Shown: positions 23,379 to 31,979 of the stretch, one piece after another
Position numbering within the stretch: the first letter of the stretch is position 1
How the letters are laid out: each line of letters starts with the position of its first letter
Origin: an uncultured Robinsoniella sp.
GTDB lineage: Bacteria; Bacillota; Clostridia; Lachnospirales; Lachnospiraceae
Direction: 5' to 3'
Length of the DNA stretch: 32,158 nt
Assembly (NCBI GenBank): GCA_900540475.1
Contig: UQGG01000066.1
Span: forward strand, 1-32,158
Notes under the pieces: generated by a model
Told to the model about the DNA's origin: nothing
Database searches by the model: none
What the model saw: only the letters and a program-made list of their open reading frames with translations
Translations under genes and position numbers: made by a program

Positions 23379-25730
23379 ATGAATTATAAAGATGCATCAC
23401 TTTCCATAGAGGAAAGAGTAGAAGATCTGCTGGGGCGGATGACGCTGGATGAGATGGCAGCGCAGCTTGGATCTTACTGGATCTACCAGCTGGATGACGG
23501 GAAGAACCTGTCCCATGAGAAAGCACAGAGATTACTCCACGATGGAATTGGACAGATTACCAGAGTCAGCGGAGGCAGCAGCCTGAAGCCGGATGAGGCG
23601 GCGGAGATGGCGAACCAGATCCAAAAGTATCTGGTGGAGGAAACGAGGCTTGGAATTCCGGCGATGATTCATGAAGAAGCATGCAGCGGGTTCACGGCAA
23701 TCGGTGCGACCACATTTCCACAGACCATAGGCGTGGCTTCTTCATTTGATCCGGAGCTCAGTGAGCAGATCGGTCAGGTAATCGGCAGACAGATGAGGGC
23801 TGCCGGAGCCCATCAGGCGCTGGCTCCGCTGCTGGATATTGCAAGGGATCCCCGCTGGGGAAGAATGGAAGAGACCTATGGAGAAGATCCCTATGTGGTA
23901 GGGACCATGGGAACCGCATATGTAAAAGGGATCCAGGGGAATTTAAAGGAGCAGGGGGTTCTGGCAACCGGGAAGCATTTTGTGGGCTATGGTGCATCGG
24001 AAGGGGGGATGAACTGGGCGCCGGTTCATCTGCCGGAACGGGAGCTGCGGGAAGTATATCTGGCACCTTTTGAGATGGCGGTAAAGGAAGGAAATATGGC
24101 ATCCATTATGAATGGGTACCATGAAATCGACGGTGTACCCTGCGGTGCATCAAAAAAATTGCTGAACGATATTCTGAAAGAGGAGTGGGGATTTGAGGGA
24201 ATTGTCGTTTCCGATTATTTTGCCATTAACCAGATCTTTGACTACCACAATATGGCGGCAGACAAAGAAGAGGCTGCGAAAATGGCACTGGAAGCCGGCA
24301 TGGATGTGGAACTTCCGAATGTGGACTGTTTTGGGGAACCTTTAAAGCGCGCAGTGGAAAAGGGAGACATTTCCATGGAACTGATTCACACCAGCGTGAG
24401 AAAGGTTCTGACATTTAAGTTCCAGCTGGGATTATTTGAGCATCCGTATGTGGATGCGAAAAAGACAATGGAACAGTTTGACATGCCACAGGATCGGCAG
24501 CTTGCCCTGGAAGCGGCAAGAAAGTCCATTATCCTGCTGAAAAATGAAAACCGGCTTCTGCCGCTGTCAAAGGATATAAAGAAACTGGCTGTCATTGGAC
24601 CGTCTGCTGACAATATCCGTCATATGATTGGAGATTACACCTATCAGGGGCAGATTGAAGGATTGCTGGAGCTGCATGACAGCCAGGGAAATGCCATGAA
24701 TCAGCCAATACCTGAGAATATTGAAATGTCCGGGAACATCGTGCAGATGGAGAGCTATCTTGCAGCAATCCGCAAGTCGGTTTCACCGGATACGGAGATT
24801 ATCTATGCCAAAGGATGTGAGATCAAAGGAACATCCAGAGATGGATTTGAAGAGGCAGTCAATGCTGCGGCACAGGCAGATGCCGTACTGCTGTTTGTGG
24901 GCGATCTGGCTGGGATTACACTGGAATGTACCGTGGGTGAATCGGTGGACCGGGCAGAATTGAGTCTGCCGGGTGTACAAGAAGAACTGGTCCGTGCCAT
25001 TGCGGCTGCCGGAGTGCCGGTTGTTCTGGTAATGAGCAACGGACGTCCCTATTCGATTACCTGGGAAGAAGAGCACCTCCCGGCTATCCTGGAAGTGTGG
25101 TTCCCGGGAGAAGAGGGAGGAAAGGCAGTAGCGGAGATTCTATTCGGAGACAGGAATCCGGGGGGCAAACTTCCGGTATCCGTACCCCGGACTTCCGGGC
25201 AGATTCCGGTGTACTATATGCATAAAAAATCCGGCGGACGTTCGCACTGGAGAGGTGATTACGATGATGTGAGCGCATCTGCCCTGTATGCCTTCGGTTA
25301 TGGACTGAGTTATACAGAATTTCATTTTTCGGATTTTCGGATAGGGAATAAGGAAGTACCTATTGGCGGAAATCTGGAAGTGTCCGTTCAGGTGGAAAAC
25401 ACCGGGGAGCGGGAAGGCGATGAAGTCGTGCAGCTCTATATCCGGGATGTGGCGGCAAGCGTCACCAGACCGGTGCAGGAACTGAAAGCATATAAGCGGA
25501 TCACATTGAAACCGGGTGAAAGCAAACTGCTGGAATTCACGATTCCAACAGCACAGATGGGATTCTATGATATCCATATGGATTATGTGCTGGAACCGGG
25601 AACGATGGAAGCCATGATCGGGGCTGCCTCTAATGATATCCGGTTCCGGGAAAATATTGTTCTGACCGGAAATAAATGCAAAGCAGAGCGGGTATTTGAA
25701 AATCAGGTGATCGTAAGAAAGCAGGTGTGA
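23379..25730 (+). CDS. GH3 beta-glycosidase (beta-glucosidase/xylosidase type)
   Basis: This 783-residue enzyme removes a beta-linked sugar, probably glucose or xylose, from the non-reducing end. Without a signal peptide it acts inside the cell. The GH3 N domain (about 10-350) has LLDIARDPRWGR, GKHFVGYG and the nucleophile D279 in VVSDYFAI. The C domain (about 385-620) holds SIILLKNENRLLPL, and a fibronectin-III-like domain (about 665-760) ends the chain. The start has AGGAGG upstream. It is first in an operon with a UroD-like gene (3 bp on) and a GH29 gene. Exact substrate specificity cannot be read from sequence. Confidence 0.93.
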   Translation: MNYKDASLSIEERVEDLLGRMTLDEMAAQLGSYWIYQLDDGKNLSHEKAQRLLHDGIGQITRVSGGSSLKPDEAAEMANQIQKYLVEETRLGIPAMIHEEACSGFTAIGATTFPQTIGVASSFDPELSEQIGQVIGRQMRAAGAHQALAPLLDIARDPRWGRMEETYGEDPYVVGTMGTAYVKGIQGNLKEQGVLATGKHFVGYGASEGGMNWAPVHLPERELREVYLAPFEMAVKEGNMASIMNGYHEIDGVPCGASKKLLNDILKEEWGFEGIVVSDYFAINQIFDYHNMAADKEEAAKMALEAGMDVELPNVDCFGEPLKRAVEKGDISMELIHTSVRKVLTFKFQLGLFEHPYVDAKKTMEQFDMPQDRQLALEAARKSIILLKNENRLLPLSKDIKKLAVIGPSADNIRHMIGDYTYQGQIEGLLELHDSQGNAMNQPIPENIEMSGNIVQMESYLAAIRKSVSPDTEIIYAKGCEIKGTSRDGFEEAVNAAAQADAVLLFVGDLAGITLECTVGESVDRAELSLPGVQEELVRAIAAAGVPVVLVMSNGRPYSITWEEEHLPAILEVWFPGEEGGKAVAEILFGDRNPGGKLPVSVPRTSGQIPVYYMHKKSGGRSHWRGDYDDVSASALYAFGYGLSYTEFHFSDFRIGNKEVPIGGNLEVSVQVENTGEREGDEVVQLYIRDVAASVTRPVQELKAYKRITLKPGESKLLEFTIPTAQMGFYDIHMDYVLEPGTMEAMIGAASNDIRFRENIVLTGNKCKAERVFENQVIVRKQV

Positions 25731-25733
25731 TTT

Positions 25734-26822
25734 ATGTATTACAAAGAAGACTGGGAAAAAGCCAAAGCCAGGCTGACTGCCTTATGGGACAATGAGGTCC
25801 TGGACCGCTGCTGTATATCCGTGGCGGCACCAAGGGACGGGAAAACAAATGTCCATATATTTGCCCCCGGGGAATGTAATCCCGACGATCCCAAGGATCT
25901 GGAAGACTACTGGCTGAATCCGGAGCGGATCTGGAAACGGAATATCCAAAGACTGGAACAGACTTATTTCGGCGGGGAATCCCTGCCGCTGGTAATGCCC
26001 AACTTCGGTGCATCCGGGCACTGTGTCTACTACGGAGGAAAATACACGCTAAAACCGGATACGATCTGGTTTGATGCTGTGGTGGAAGATCTGGAAGAGC
26101 ACCAATGGAAATATGACCGTGAAAATATATTCTACCGCCGCCAGCGGGAAATTGTAAAATATCTTGCGGAAAAGGGAATGGGAAATTATCTGCTGTCTAT
26201 GCCGGATAACTGCGGCACCCTGGATGCTATTGGACATCTCCATGGTTCCATAGAAACCATGATGGATATGTATAGCTGCCCGGAAGCAGTACAGTCTGCC
26301 ATTTCCACAATCAATGAAGGCTGGACAGATGCAGCGGAGACGTTTTATCAGCTGGAGAAAAACTGCAACGAAGGCGGCAGCTGTGTGGGATGGATGGACA
26401 CCTGGGCACCCGGGCGTCATGCCCAGATGCAGTGTGATATGTCGGTCATGTTTTCACCGGACTGTTATCGGCAGTTTGTGGTGCCTGAGCTGAAAAAGCA
26501 GATGGAATGGGAAGAATATCCGGTTTATCATTTTGACGGAAAAGAACAGATCAACCATCTGGATCATTTACTGGCGCAAAAAGAGCTTCAGATGATTCAA
26601 TGGACAAATGTGGATGGGCAGGAAAGTCCCGCACATTTTATTCCAGCACTGAAAAGGATGCAGGAGGCAGGGAAAAAAATCCTGGTGCTGACACCTGCAT
26701 CGGACATTCCACCATTGCTTGAAAATCTGTCATCCAGAGGGCTGTATCTGCATACCTATGCGAATTCTGTGGATGAGGCAAATGAAATTATACACTATGT
26801 AGAAAAAAATACACATGCATAA
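25734..26822 (+). CDS. UroD-fold protein of unknown function, lacking zinc-ligand cysteine
   Basis: This 362-residue protein looks like the uroporphyrinogen decarboxylase/methyltransferase superfamily. SPDCYRQFVVPELKKQM (241-257) followed by PVYHFDGKEQINHL (263-276) aligns with the usual SP..y..fi.P...k and H-x-C-G zinc site. The middle (DAIGHLHGSIETMMDMY) fits too. The cysteine of the HxC zinc motif is replaced by aspartate (HFDG, H266-D268), and no late cysteine ligand is seen. Thiol-dependent methyl transfer as in MtaA/MetE is therefore unlikely. It is not a haem enzyme by context either. It sits 3 bp after GH3 and 13 bp before GH29, so it should act on the same sugar or its aglycone. Its function is unknown. 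Confidence 0.7.
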   Translation: MYYKEDWEKAKARLTALWDNEVLDRCCISVAAPRDGKTNVHIFAPGECNPDDPKDLEDYWLNPERIWKRNIQRLEQTYFGGESLPLVMPNFGASGHCVYYGGKYTLKPDTIWFDAVVEDLEEHQWKYDRENIFYRRQREIVKYLAEKGMGNYLLSMPDNCGTLDAIGHLHGSIETMMDMYSCPEAVQSAISTINEGWTDAAETFYQLEKNCNEGGSCVGWMDTWAPGRHAQMQCDMSVMFSPDCYRQFVVPELKKQMEWEEYPVYHFDGKEQINHLDHLLAQKELQMIQWTNVDGQESPAHFIPALKRMQEAGKKILVLTPASDIPPLLENLSSRGLYLHTYANSVDEANEIIHYVEKNTHA

Positions 26823-26835
26823 GGAGGATTACATT

Positions 26836-28281
26836 ATGAAATATGAAGCATCCTGGAATTCACTGAAAACACATCAAACGCCTGCCTGGTTCCAGAAGGC
26901 AAAGTTCGGAATATACACCCACTGGGGAATTTATTCCGTTCCCGCCTGCAGACCAAATGGCAGCTGGTATGGATTCTATATGTATCAGAAAGGCAGTCCC
27001 CAGTATGAGTACCATACAAAGACTTACGGTGATCCGTCCGTATACGGATACAAAGACTTTATTCCGGAGTTTACCGGAGAAAAGTTTGACGCGAAGGAAT
27101 GGGCGGAATTATTTGCAAAGGCTGGAGCGAAATTTGCCGGGCCTGTGGGCGAGCACCATGACGGGTTCAGTATGTGGGATACCGGATTAAACCGCTGGAA
27201 TTCTGCTGCAATGGGACCGAAAGTTGATGTAGTGGCTGAAATGGAACGGGAAATCCGGGCAAAGGGTATGAAATATATGGTGGCACTTCATCATGCGGAA
27301 AACTGGAGATTCTTCCCTCATTGGGTGGAGGGAAGCGATTTATCCAATCCAGAAAATTATGATCTGTATGGTACGCCCCATGATCTGGACTGGAAGAATG
27401 GGATACCGGACAAAGGGGAATGGCCCATCTGGAATGCCCAGACGCTGCCGGACAAAGCATTTTGTGATAAATGGCTTGCAAAATGTAAGGAAATAATCGA
27501 CCGCTTTACTCCTGATATGCTGTGGTTTGACTTTGGACTGGGATTTATGCCGGAAACCTACCGGGCAGAGATGCTGGCCTATTACTACAGCAAAAGTGAG
27601 GAACAGGAGCGGGATGTGGTAACGACTTATAAATATCAGGATCTGCCCGCAGGAAACGGAGTCATTGATCTGGAGCTGGGAAGATTCGACCGGATGATGT
27701 ATCACGAATGGATAACCGACACTACGGTGGATGACGGAGAGGGATGGTGCTACCTGTTTGATGCAAAATACAAGGAACCAGGGGAACTGGTACATTACCT
27801 CATCGACAATGTGAGCAAGAACGGCTATCTCCTGCTCAATGTGGGACCAAAGCCCAATGGTGAAATACCGGAAGAAGCCAGACATATTCTGCTGGAGATG
27901 GGGAAATGGTTAGAGGTCAATGGCGAGGCAATCTATGATACAACTCCCTGGTTCACCTTTGGAGAGGGTCCGGCGAAAATGGAAAAGGCAGGCATGTTCA
28001 GTGAGGGGGAAAAGCTTCGGTATGGTTCGGAGGATATCCGGTTTACCGTGAATGGAAACATGCTTTACGCTGCCTTACTGGGATGGCCGCAGGACGGAAA
28101 GGCAGTTATCAAAAGTGCTGCACAGTTTTATCCGGGGGAAATAGCAGGGATCACCATGCTGGGTGATGATGCACCGCTGCAGTGGAACTGTACGGATGAG
28201 GGACTGGTTGTCAGTCTACCGGCTCAGAAGCCCTGTGATTATGCCTGGGTGCTGAAAATAGCCAGAAAGCCGCCCTTTTAG
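26836..28281 (+). CDS. GH29 alpha-L-fucosidase
   Basis: This 481-residue retaining enzyme releases alpha-linked L-fucose. The N-terminal barrel shows WFQKAKFGIYTHWGIYSVP (18-36), the fucose-binding EHHDGFSMWDT (106-116) and the nucleophile D232 in MLWFDFGLG. A beta-sandwich follows from about 390. No signal peptide is present, so it is cytoplasmic. The start at 26836 is chosen because AAGGAGG lies at 26821-26827, while an earlier in-frame ATG at 26815 falls inside the preceding gene. Last in the GH3/UroD-like operon, it suggests that a fucosylated beta-glycoside is broken down. Confidence 0.92.
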   Translation: MKYEASWNSLKTHQTPAWFQKAKFGIYTHWGIYSVPACRPNGSWYGFYMYQKGSPQYEYHTKTYGDPSVYGYKDFIPEFTGEKFDAKEWAELFAKAGAKFAGPVGEHHDGFSMWDTGLNRWNSAAMGPKVDVVAEMEREIRAKGMKYMVALHHAENWRFFPHWVEGSDLSNPENYDLYGTPHDLDWKNGIPDKGEWPIWNAQTLPDKAFCDKWLAKCKEIIDRFTPDMLWFDFGLGFMPETYRAEMLAYYYSKSEEQERDVVTTYKYQDLPAGNGVIDLELGRFDRMMYHEWITDTTVDDGEGWCYLFDAKYKEPGELVHYLIDNVSKNGYLLLNVGPKPNGEIPEEARHILLEMGKWLEVNGEAIYDTTPWFTFGEGPAKMEKAGMFSEGEKLRYGSEDIRFTVNGNMLYAALLGWPQDGKAVIKSAAQFYPGEIAGITMLGDDAPLQWNCTDEGLVVSLPAQKPCDYAWVLKIARKPPF

Positions 28282-28518
28282 GAAAGAGGGACATCAACTG
28301 GTACTTAAAAAGTTACTCTGTGTATCCGAAGTGCGTAAATAGTAACATTATGAACACAATTTCGGTAAATTTTACGAACGTTACATATATTCATGAACGG
28401 ATTTTATGATATAATAAATACAATGAATCATCATTATACTCTCGGAGGCACAAATTGGTCAAATTTGGGGTTCGGAGAGTTTTGATGTATAAAAACATGG
28501 GATTATGGGGGAAAGATC
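28282..28518 (+). promoter_or_regulatory. Regulatory region of the YesN/YesM operon
   Basis: No gene is supported here. A TATAAT (28410-28415) without a clear -35 follows an AT-rich stretch with a small palindrome (GTAAATTTTAC, near 28364) and flanking GTAAC/GTTAC. Between it and the start lies a leader hairpin: ACTCTC (28438-28443) pairs with GAGAGT (28475-28480) and CAAATT with AATTTG inside, followed by four T. This could be an attenuator. Confidence 0.5.
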
Positions 28519-30078
28519 ATGTATAAGGTTGTAATTGCGGAAGATGAAATGTTTGTAAGGCTGGGAATTAAAATGTCTGTGGATTGGGAGAAACTGGGCA
28601 TGGAAGTGGCGGCAGACGTGGAAAATGGTCAGCAGGCACTGGAAGCCTGGGAAACCTTTCATCCGGATATTGTTATTACTGATATTAAAATGCCTGTGAT
28701 GGACGGAATCGCATTGATCAGGCAAATCCGGCAAAAGGATGAGCGGACCAGATTTATCATCCTCAGCTGCCTGGAAGAATTCAATATTGTGCGGGAAGCC
28801 TTATCACTTGGAGTCTCGGATTATGTGTTAAAGCTCACTATGACGCAGGAGGACATGGAAAAGGTTCTGGAGAAGGTCAAAAGGGAACTGGTTGTCATGG
28901 ACAAAAGCCAGAAGACCCAGGAAAATGGAATGGAGCGCAAACGGTTTGAGGATTCTCTTCGGAATTTTCTCTACTACCGCCTGGATATGGGAACGGAATG
29001 GAAAATGAAAATGAAAGAACAGTTCTCAAGTCCCGGGAAACAAATGCAGATGGTGGCGCTGGAAATTGATCACTATGTGGAATGCAAGCAGATATTCAAT
29101 GACTCTTACGGAAGTATTCTGGATTCCGCAGTGGAAAATATCCTGTCGGAGTTGCTGGTGGAGGAAAACCATATCCTGCTTCCGGAAAAAGACGGCAGAT
29201 TTATTATGATCCTGGAAGAAGAACCGGATAGTGAAATGCTCTCTGAACAGATGTGCCGCCGGCTGGAAAAAATGCGTGAGGTGCTGAAAAGGTGTGTGAA
29301 AAGTACGGTTTCTTTTGCCATAAGCCAAAGGGGCAATGGCTTTGACGAACTTTATGAAATGTACCATCAGTGCGCACAGGCACTGGAAAAGAAATTCTTC
29401 TATGGATTGGATAAAAATAATGTGTTTGCGGCGCAGAGCCCGGATGACTGCAAGCTGCTGATTCGCAGGAAGATGGGACGGCTGATTCAGAAGCTGAAAA
29501 TGGATGATACGGCTGTCAGGCGGTTTCATGAAGCGGAAGAAGGCTTCTGCCAGCATGAAAATCCGGTTACCATCCGGCACTATTTTGAACATGGTATCAA
29601 TGTGGAGATGTGCAGAATTTTGCCGGAGGGTACCCAGAGATATCAGATCACTGAGCAGTTTATGACAAGGCTAAAAGACAGCCAGACTTTTGATGGAGTC
29701 CTGGAGGTGTACGAATCCTGTATGGAGTATCTAAAGGGCAGTTCCCAGGAGCAGACATTGTTAAGCAAACCGGTAAAAGATATCCTGTTTTACATCAGCC
29801 TGCATTATCAGGAAGATATCACGCTGGATCAGGTGTCTCAAATGGTGGAGCTGAGCAGGACGTATGTGTGCGGTCTTTTCAAGAAAGAGCTGGGTGTAAA
29901 TTTAACCAACTATATTATGAATTACCGGATTGAAAAAGCCAAGGAGCTGCTTCGCAGTACCAACTTAAGATCTTATGAAATAGCGGAGAAGGTGGGGTTT
30001 CTGGATGAAAGTTATTTCAGCCGAACCTTTAAGAAAGTGACCGGACAATCTCCCAATTCCTTTAAAAAAGGGGTATAG
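28519..30078 (+). CDS. YesN-type response regulator with AraC output domain
   Basis: This 519-residue protein has an N-terminal receiver domain (about 2-120) with the acidic pocket E8/D9/E10, phosphoacceptor D55 in ITDIKMP, switch S83 in ILSCLEEF and K105. A long middle region (about 130-410) follows, then an AraC-type double HTH (about 420-517; LDQVSQMVELSRTYVCGLFK, then SYEIAEKVGFLDESYFSRTF). Such proteins activate carbohydrate genes after phosphorylation by a YesM-type kinase, encoded next here. The GH3/UroD-like/GH29 operon upstream is a likely target. The start follows a purine-rich stretch (GGGGGAAAGA). Confidence 0.95.
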   Translation: MYKVVIAEDEMFVRLGIKMSVDWEKLGMEVAADVENGQQALEAWETFHPDIVITDIKMPVMDGIALIRQIRQKDERTRFIILSCLEEFNIVREALSLGVSDYVLKLTMTQEDMEKVLEKVKRELVVMDKSQKTQENGMERKRFEDSLRNFLYYRLDMGTEWKMKMKEQFSSPGKQMQMVALEIDHYVECKQIFNDSYGSILDSAVENILSELLVEENHILLPEKDGRFIMILEEEPDSEMLSEQMCRRLEKMREVLKRCVKSTVSFAISQRGNGFDELYEMYHQCAQALEKKFFYGLDKNNVFAAQSPDDCKLLIRRKMGRLIQKLKMDDTAVRRFHEAEEGFCQHENPVTIRHYFEHGINVEMCRILPEGTQRYQITEQFMTRLKDSQTFDGVLEVYESCMEYLKGSSQEQTLLSKPVKDILFYISLHYQEDITLDQVSQMVELSRTYVCGLFKKELGVNLTNYIMNYRIEKAKELLRSTNLRSYEIAEKVGFLDESYFSRTFKKVTGQSPNSFKKGV

Positions 30079-30161
30079 AAGACATCTATCCCATAAACTT
30101 AATGCAGCTGTCAGAAAGCAGTTTTCAAACACGCTTCTGGACAGGAAAGGCGGAAGAGGTC

Positions 30162-31979
30162 ATGAGAAGGAAAAAGAATAACGGACAGGCATTCAGCAGA
30201 CGGCTTCAGTCCCAGCTGCTGGCGGTCTTTATGGTAACGATTACACTGTTGGTGGGAGTCGTTTCCATTTTTAGTTACAAACGTTCCGAAAAAGTAATTC
30301 AGGAACAGTCAGCCAGTATGATGCAACAGTATTTCCAGCAGAATCAGTATAACATCGTCCGATATACTCAGGAAGTTGAAAAGGTTCTGCGGCTTTTTAT
30401 GATACAGGATTCTCTTCAGGATTATATGAGGCAGGGGTGGAAAAACCAGTTCGGAAGTATCCAGAAAGCAATGCAGATTTTTGACTATACGAATGTGGTG
30501 ATGGGAAACTATGAATATCTGGACTCCATTTATTACTATGGCAATGACGGTACGGCTCTGGGGGTTATGGAGAAGAAGAATATGGTAACCAGGATCCCCA
30601 ATCTGGAACTGCCCTGGTATTCCCTTGGAATTCAGGAGGAAGCTTTGAAAAATCCCGGCAAGGTACTGTGGTTTGGCGGATATACGAATCAGAATTTTGC
30701 CATGGAGGGGGAAAAGAATGAGATACCCTATGTGACGGCGGTCAGCAGCATCTGGCTGGGAACCGGCAGATATGCCACCGTGGTAGTGAATATACAGCAA
30801 GACGCACTTGCCGCCCTCTTTACAAAATCAGATACGCCGGATGAAAGGGAAAGCTATCTGATGAATGACGAAGGGGTGGTTGTGGTACATCAAAACAGGG
30901 AAAAAGCAGGAAAACAGGCAGAGTTTACCCCTCGGGAGCTGGAGAAAACCGGAGACGGGTACCTGATGAAAGAGGATATCCAGATAAATTACCATCGAAT
31001 ACAGGGGCTGCCCTGGACCATTGTAACGGAGATTCCCAAGGAATCCCTCTATGGAAGCCTGGTTTCCTTAAAACGCTGGTTTCTGGTATTGGCAGCAGGA
31101 GGGCTTTTGGTAGCAACGGCATTGTCGGTATACAGTCTCTACCGGCTGACTGCACCCCTAAAGAGGCTTCGAACCGCAATGGAGCGGATGGAAAATGGTT
31201 CACTGGGGGAACAGCTGGATGAGAGCAGCAAAAATGAGCTTGGTATGCTGGGCAGGCAGTTTAACCGGATGTCCCGGAGTATTCAGACTATGATCCATCA
31301 GATCCGGGATATGGAAGGGGAGAAAAGAATTCTGGAAAAAGAAGCCCTGCAGGGCCAGTTAAATCCTCATTTTCTGTTTAACACGCTGAGTACCATGCGG
31401 TTTATGGCAAAACTGGGCCAGAACGAGCCTCTGGAAGAGTGCTTCTGTGCACTGGGCAGAATGCTGCAGCCCATGTACCGCAGCCAGGGGGAATTGTGGA
31501 GCTTAAGCCAGGAAGTTGACTATATGTCTACCTATATTACAATTATGAACTGCCGTTACGGCGGTAAGCTTACGATGGAATTTGAAATACCGGATCATCT
31601 TATGGAACTTCAGGTACTCAAATTCATCCTGCAGCCGCTGGTAGAGAATGCCATCGAGCATGGATTTGCATCCTCCGGTGGAGAAGGCATGATTGTGATG
31701 GGTGCAGAGCAGAAAGATAACCAGCTGCAGGTGTACGTAGAGGATAACGGCAGCGGCATTCAGGAGGAAGAGCAGGAAAGGCTAGAAAAAATACTGAAGC
31801 AGGCGGAAAACCAGAAGGAGCTTTATAAAAACCATGTGGGCATTGTAAACGTGCACCGGAGATTAAAGGTACATTTTGGGGAGGTATACGGAATCAGGCT
31901 GGAAAGTGTACCGGGGAAATCCACCTGTATCGATCTGGTAATGCCGGTGATTATGGAAAAGGGGACGGAACGTGATTGA
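30162..31979 (+). CDS. YesM-type sensor histidine kinase
   Basis: This 605-residue membrane kinase senses an external signal and phosphorylates the response regulator encoded upstream. A first membrane helix (about 17-38) is followed by an extracellular Cache-like sensor domain (about 45-285), a second helix (about 297-320), a HAMP linker (about 322-375) and the His_kinase domain with QLNPHFLFN (H403). A HATPase domain ends it (LVENAIEHGF near 494, VEDNGSGI near 528). The start at 30162 is chosen over an in-frame ATG at 30102 because GGAAGAGG precedes it and the extra residues are not membrane-like; this choice is not certain. Confidence 0.93.
   Translation: MRRKKNNGQAFSRRLQSQLLAVFMVTITLLVGVVSIFSYKRSEKVIQEQSASMMQQYFQQNQYNIVRYTQEVEKVLRLFMIQDSLQDYMRQGWKNQFGSIQKAMQIFDYTNVVMGNYEYLDSIYYYGNDGTALGVMEKKNMVTRIPNLELPWYSLGIQEEALKNPGKVLWFGGYTNQNFAMEGEKNEIPYVTAVSSIWLGTGRYATVVVNIQQDALAALFTKSDTPDERESYLMNDEGVVVVHQNREKAGKQAEFTPRELEKTGDGYLMKEDIQINYHRIQGLPWTIVTEIPKESLYGSLVSLKRWFLVLAAGGLLVATALSVYSLYRLTAPLKRLRTAMERMENGSLGEQLDESSKNELGMLGRQFNRMSRSIQTMIHQIRDMEGEKRILEKEALQGQLNPHFLFNTLSTMRFMAKLGQNEPLEECFCALGRMLQPMYRSQGELWSLSQEVDYMSTYITIMNCRYGGKLTMEFEIPDHLMELQVLKFILQPLVENAIEHGFASSGGEGMIVMGAEQKDNQLQVYVEDNGSGIQEEEQERLEKILKQAENQKELYKNHVGIVNVHRRLKVHFGEVYGIRLESVPGKSTCIDLVMPVIMEKGTERD

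Noticed and set aside
25734..26822. Uroporphyrinogen decarboxylase (hemE) as assigned function
   Set aside because: The fold resemblance is real, but the context is glycoside breakdown and no haem-pathway gene is near.
27340..27885. Minus-strand reading frame of 181 codons inside the GH29 gene
   Set aside because: Shadow of a strongly supported coding sequence; no ribosome site and no recognisable domain.
29026..29592. Minus-strand reading frame of 188 codons inside the response-regulator gene
   Set aside because: Shadow frame opposite a gene with clear domains; composition is unlike a real protein.
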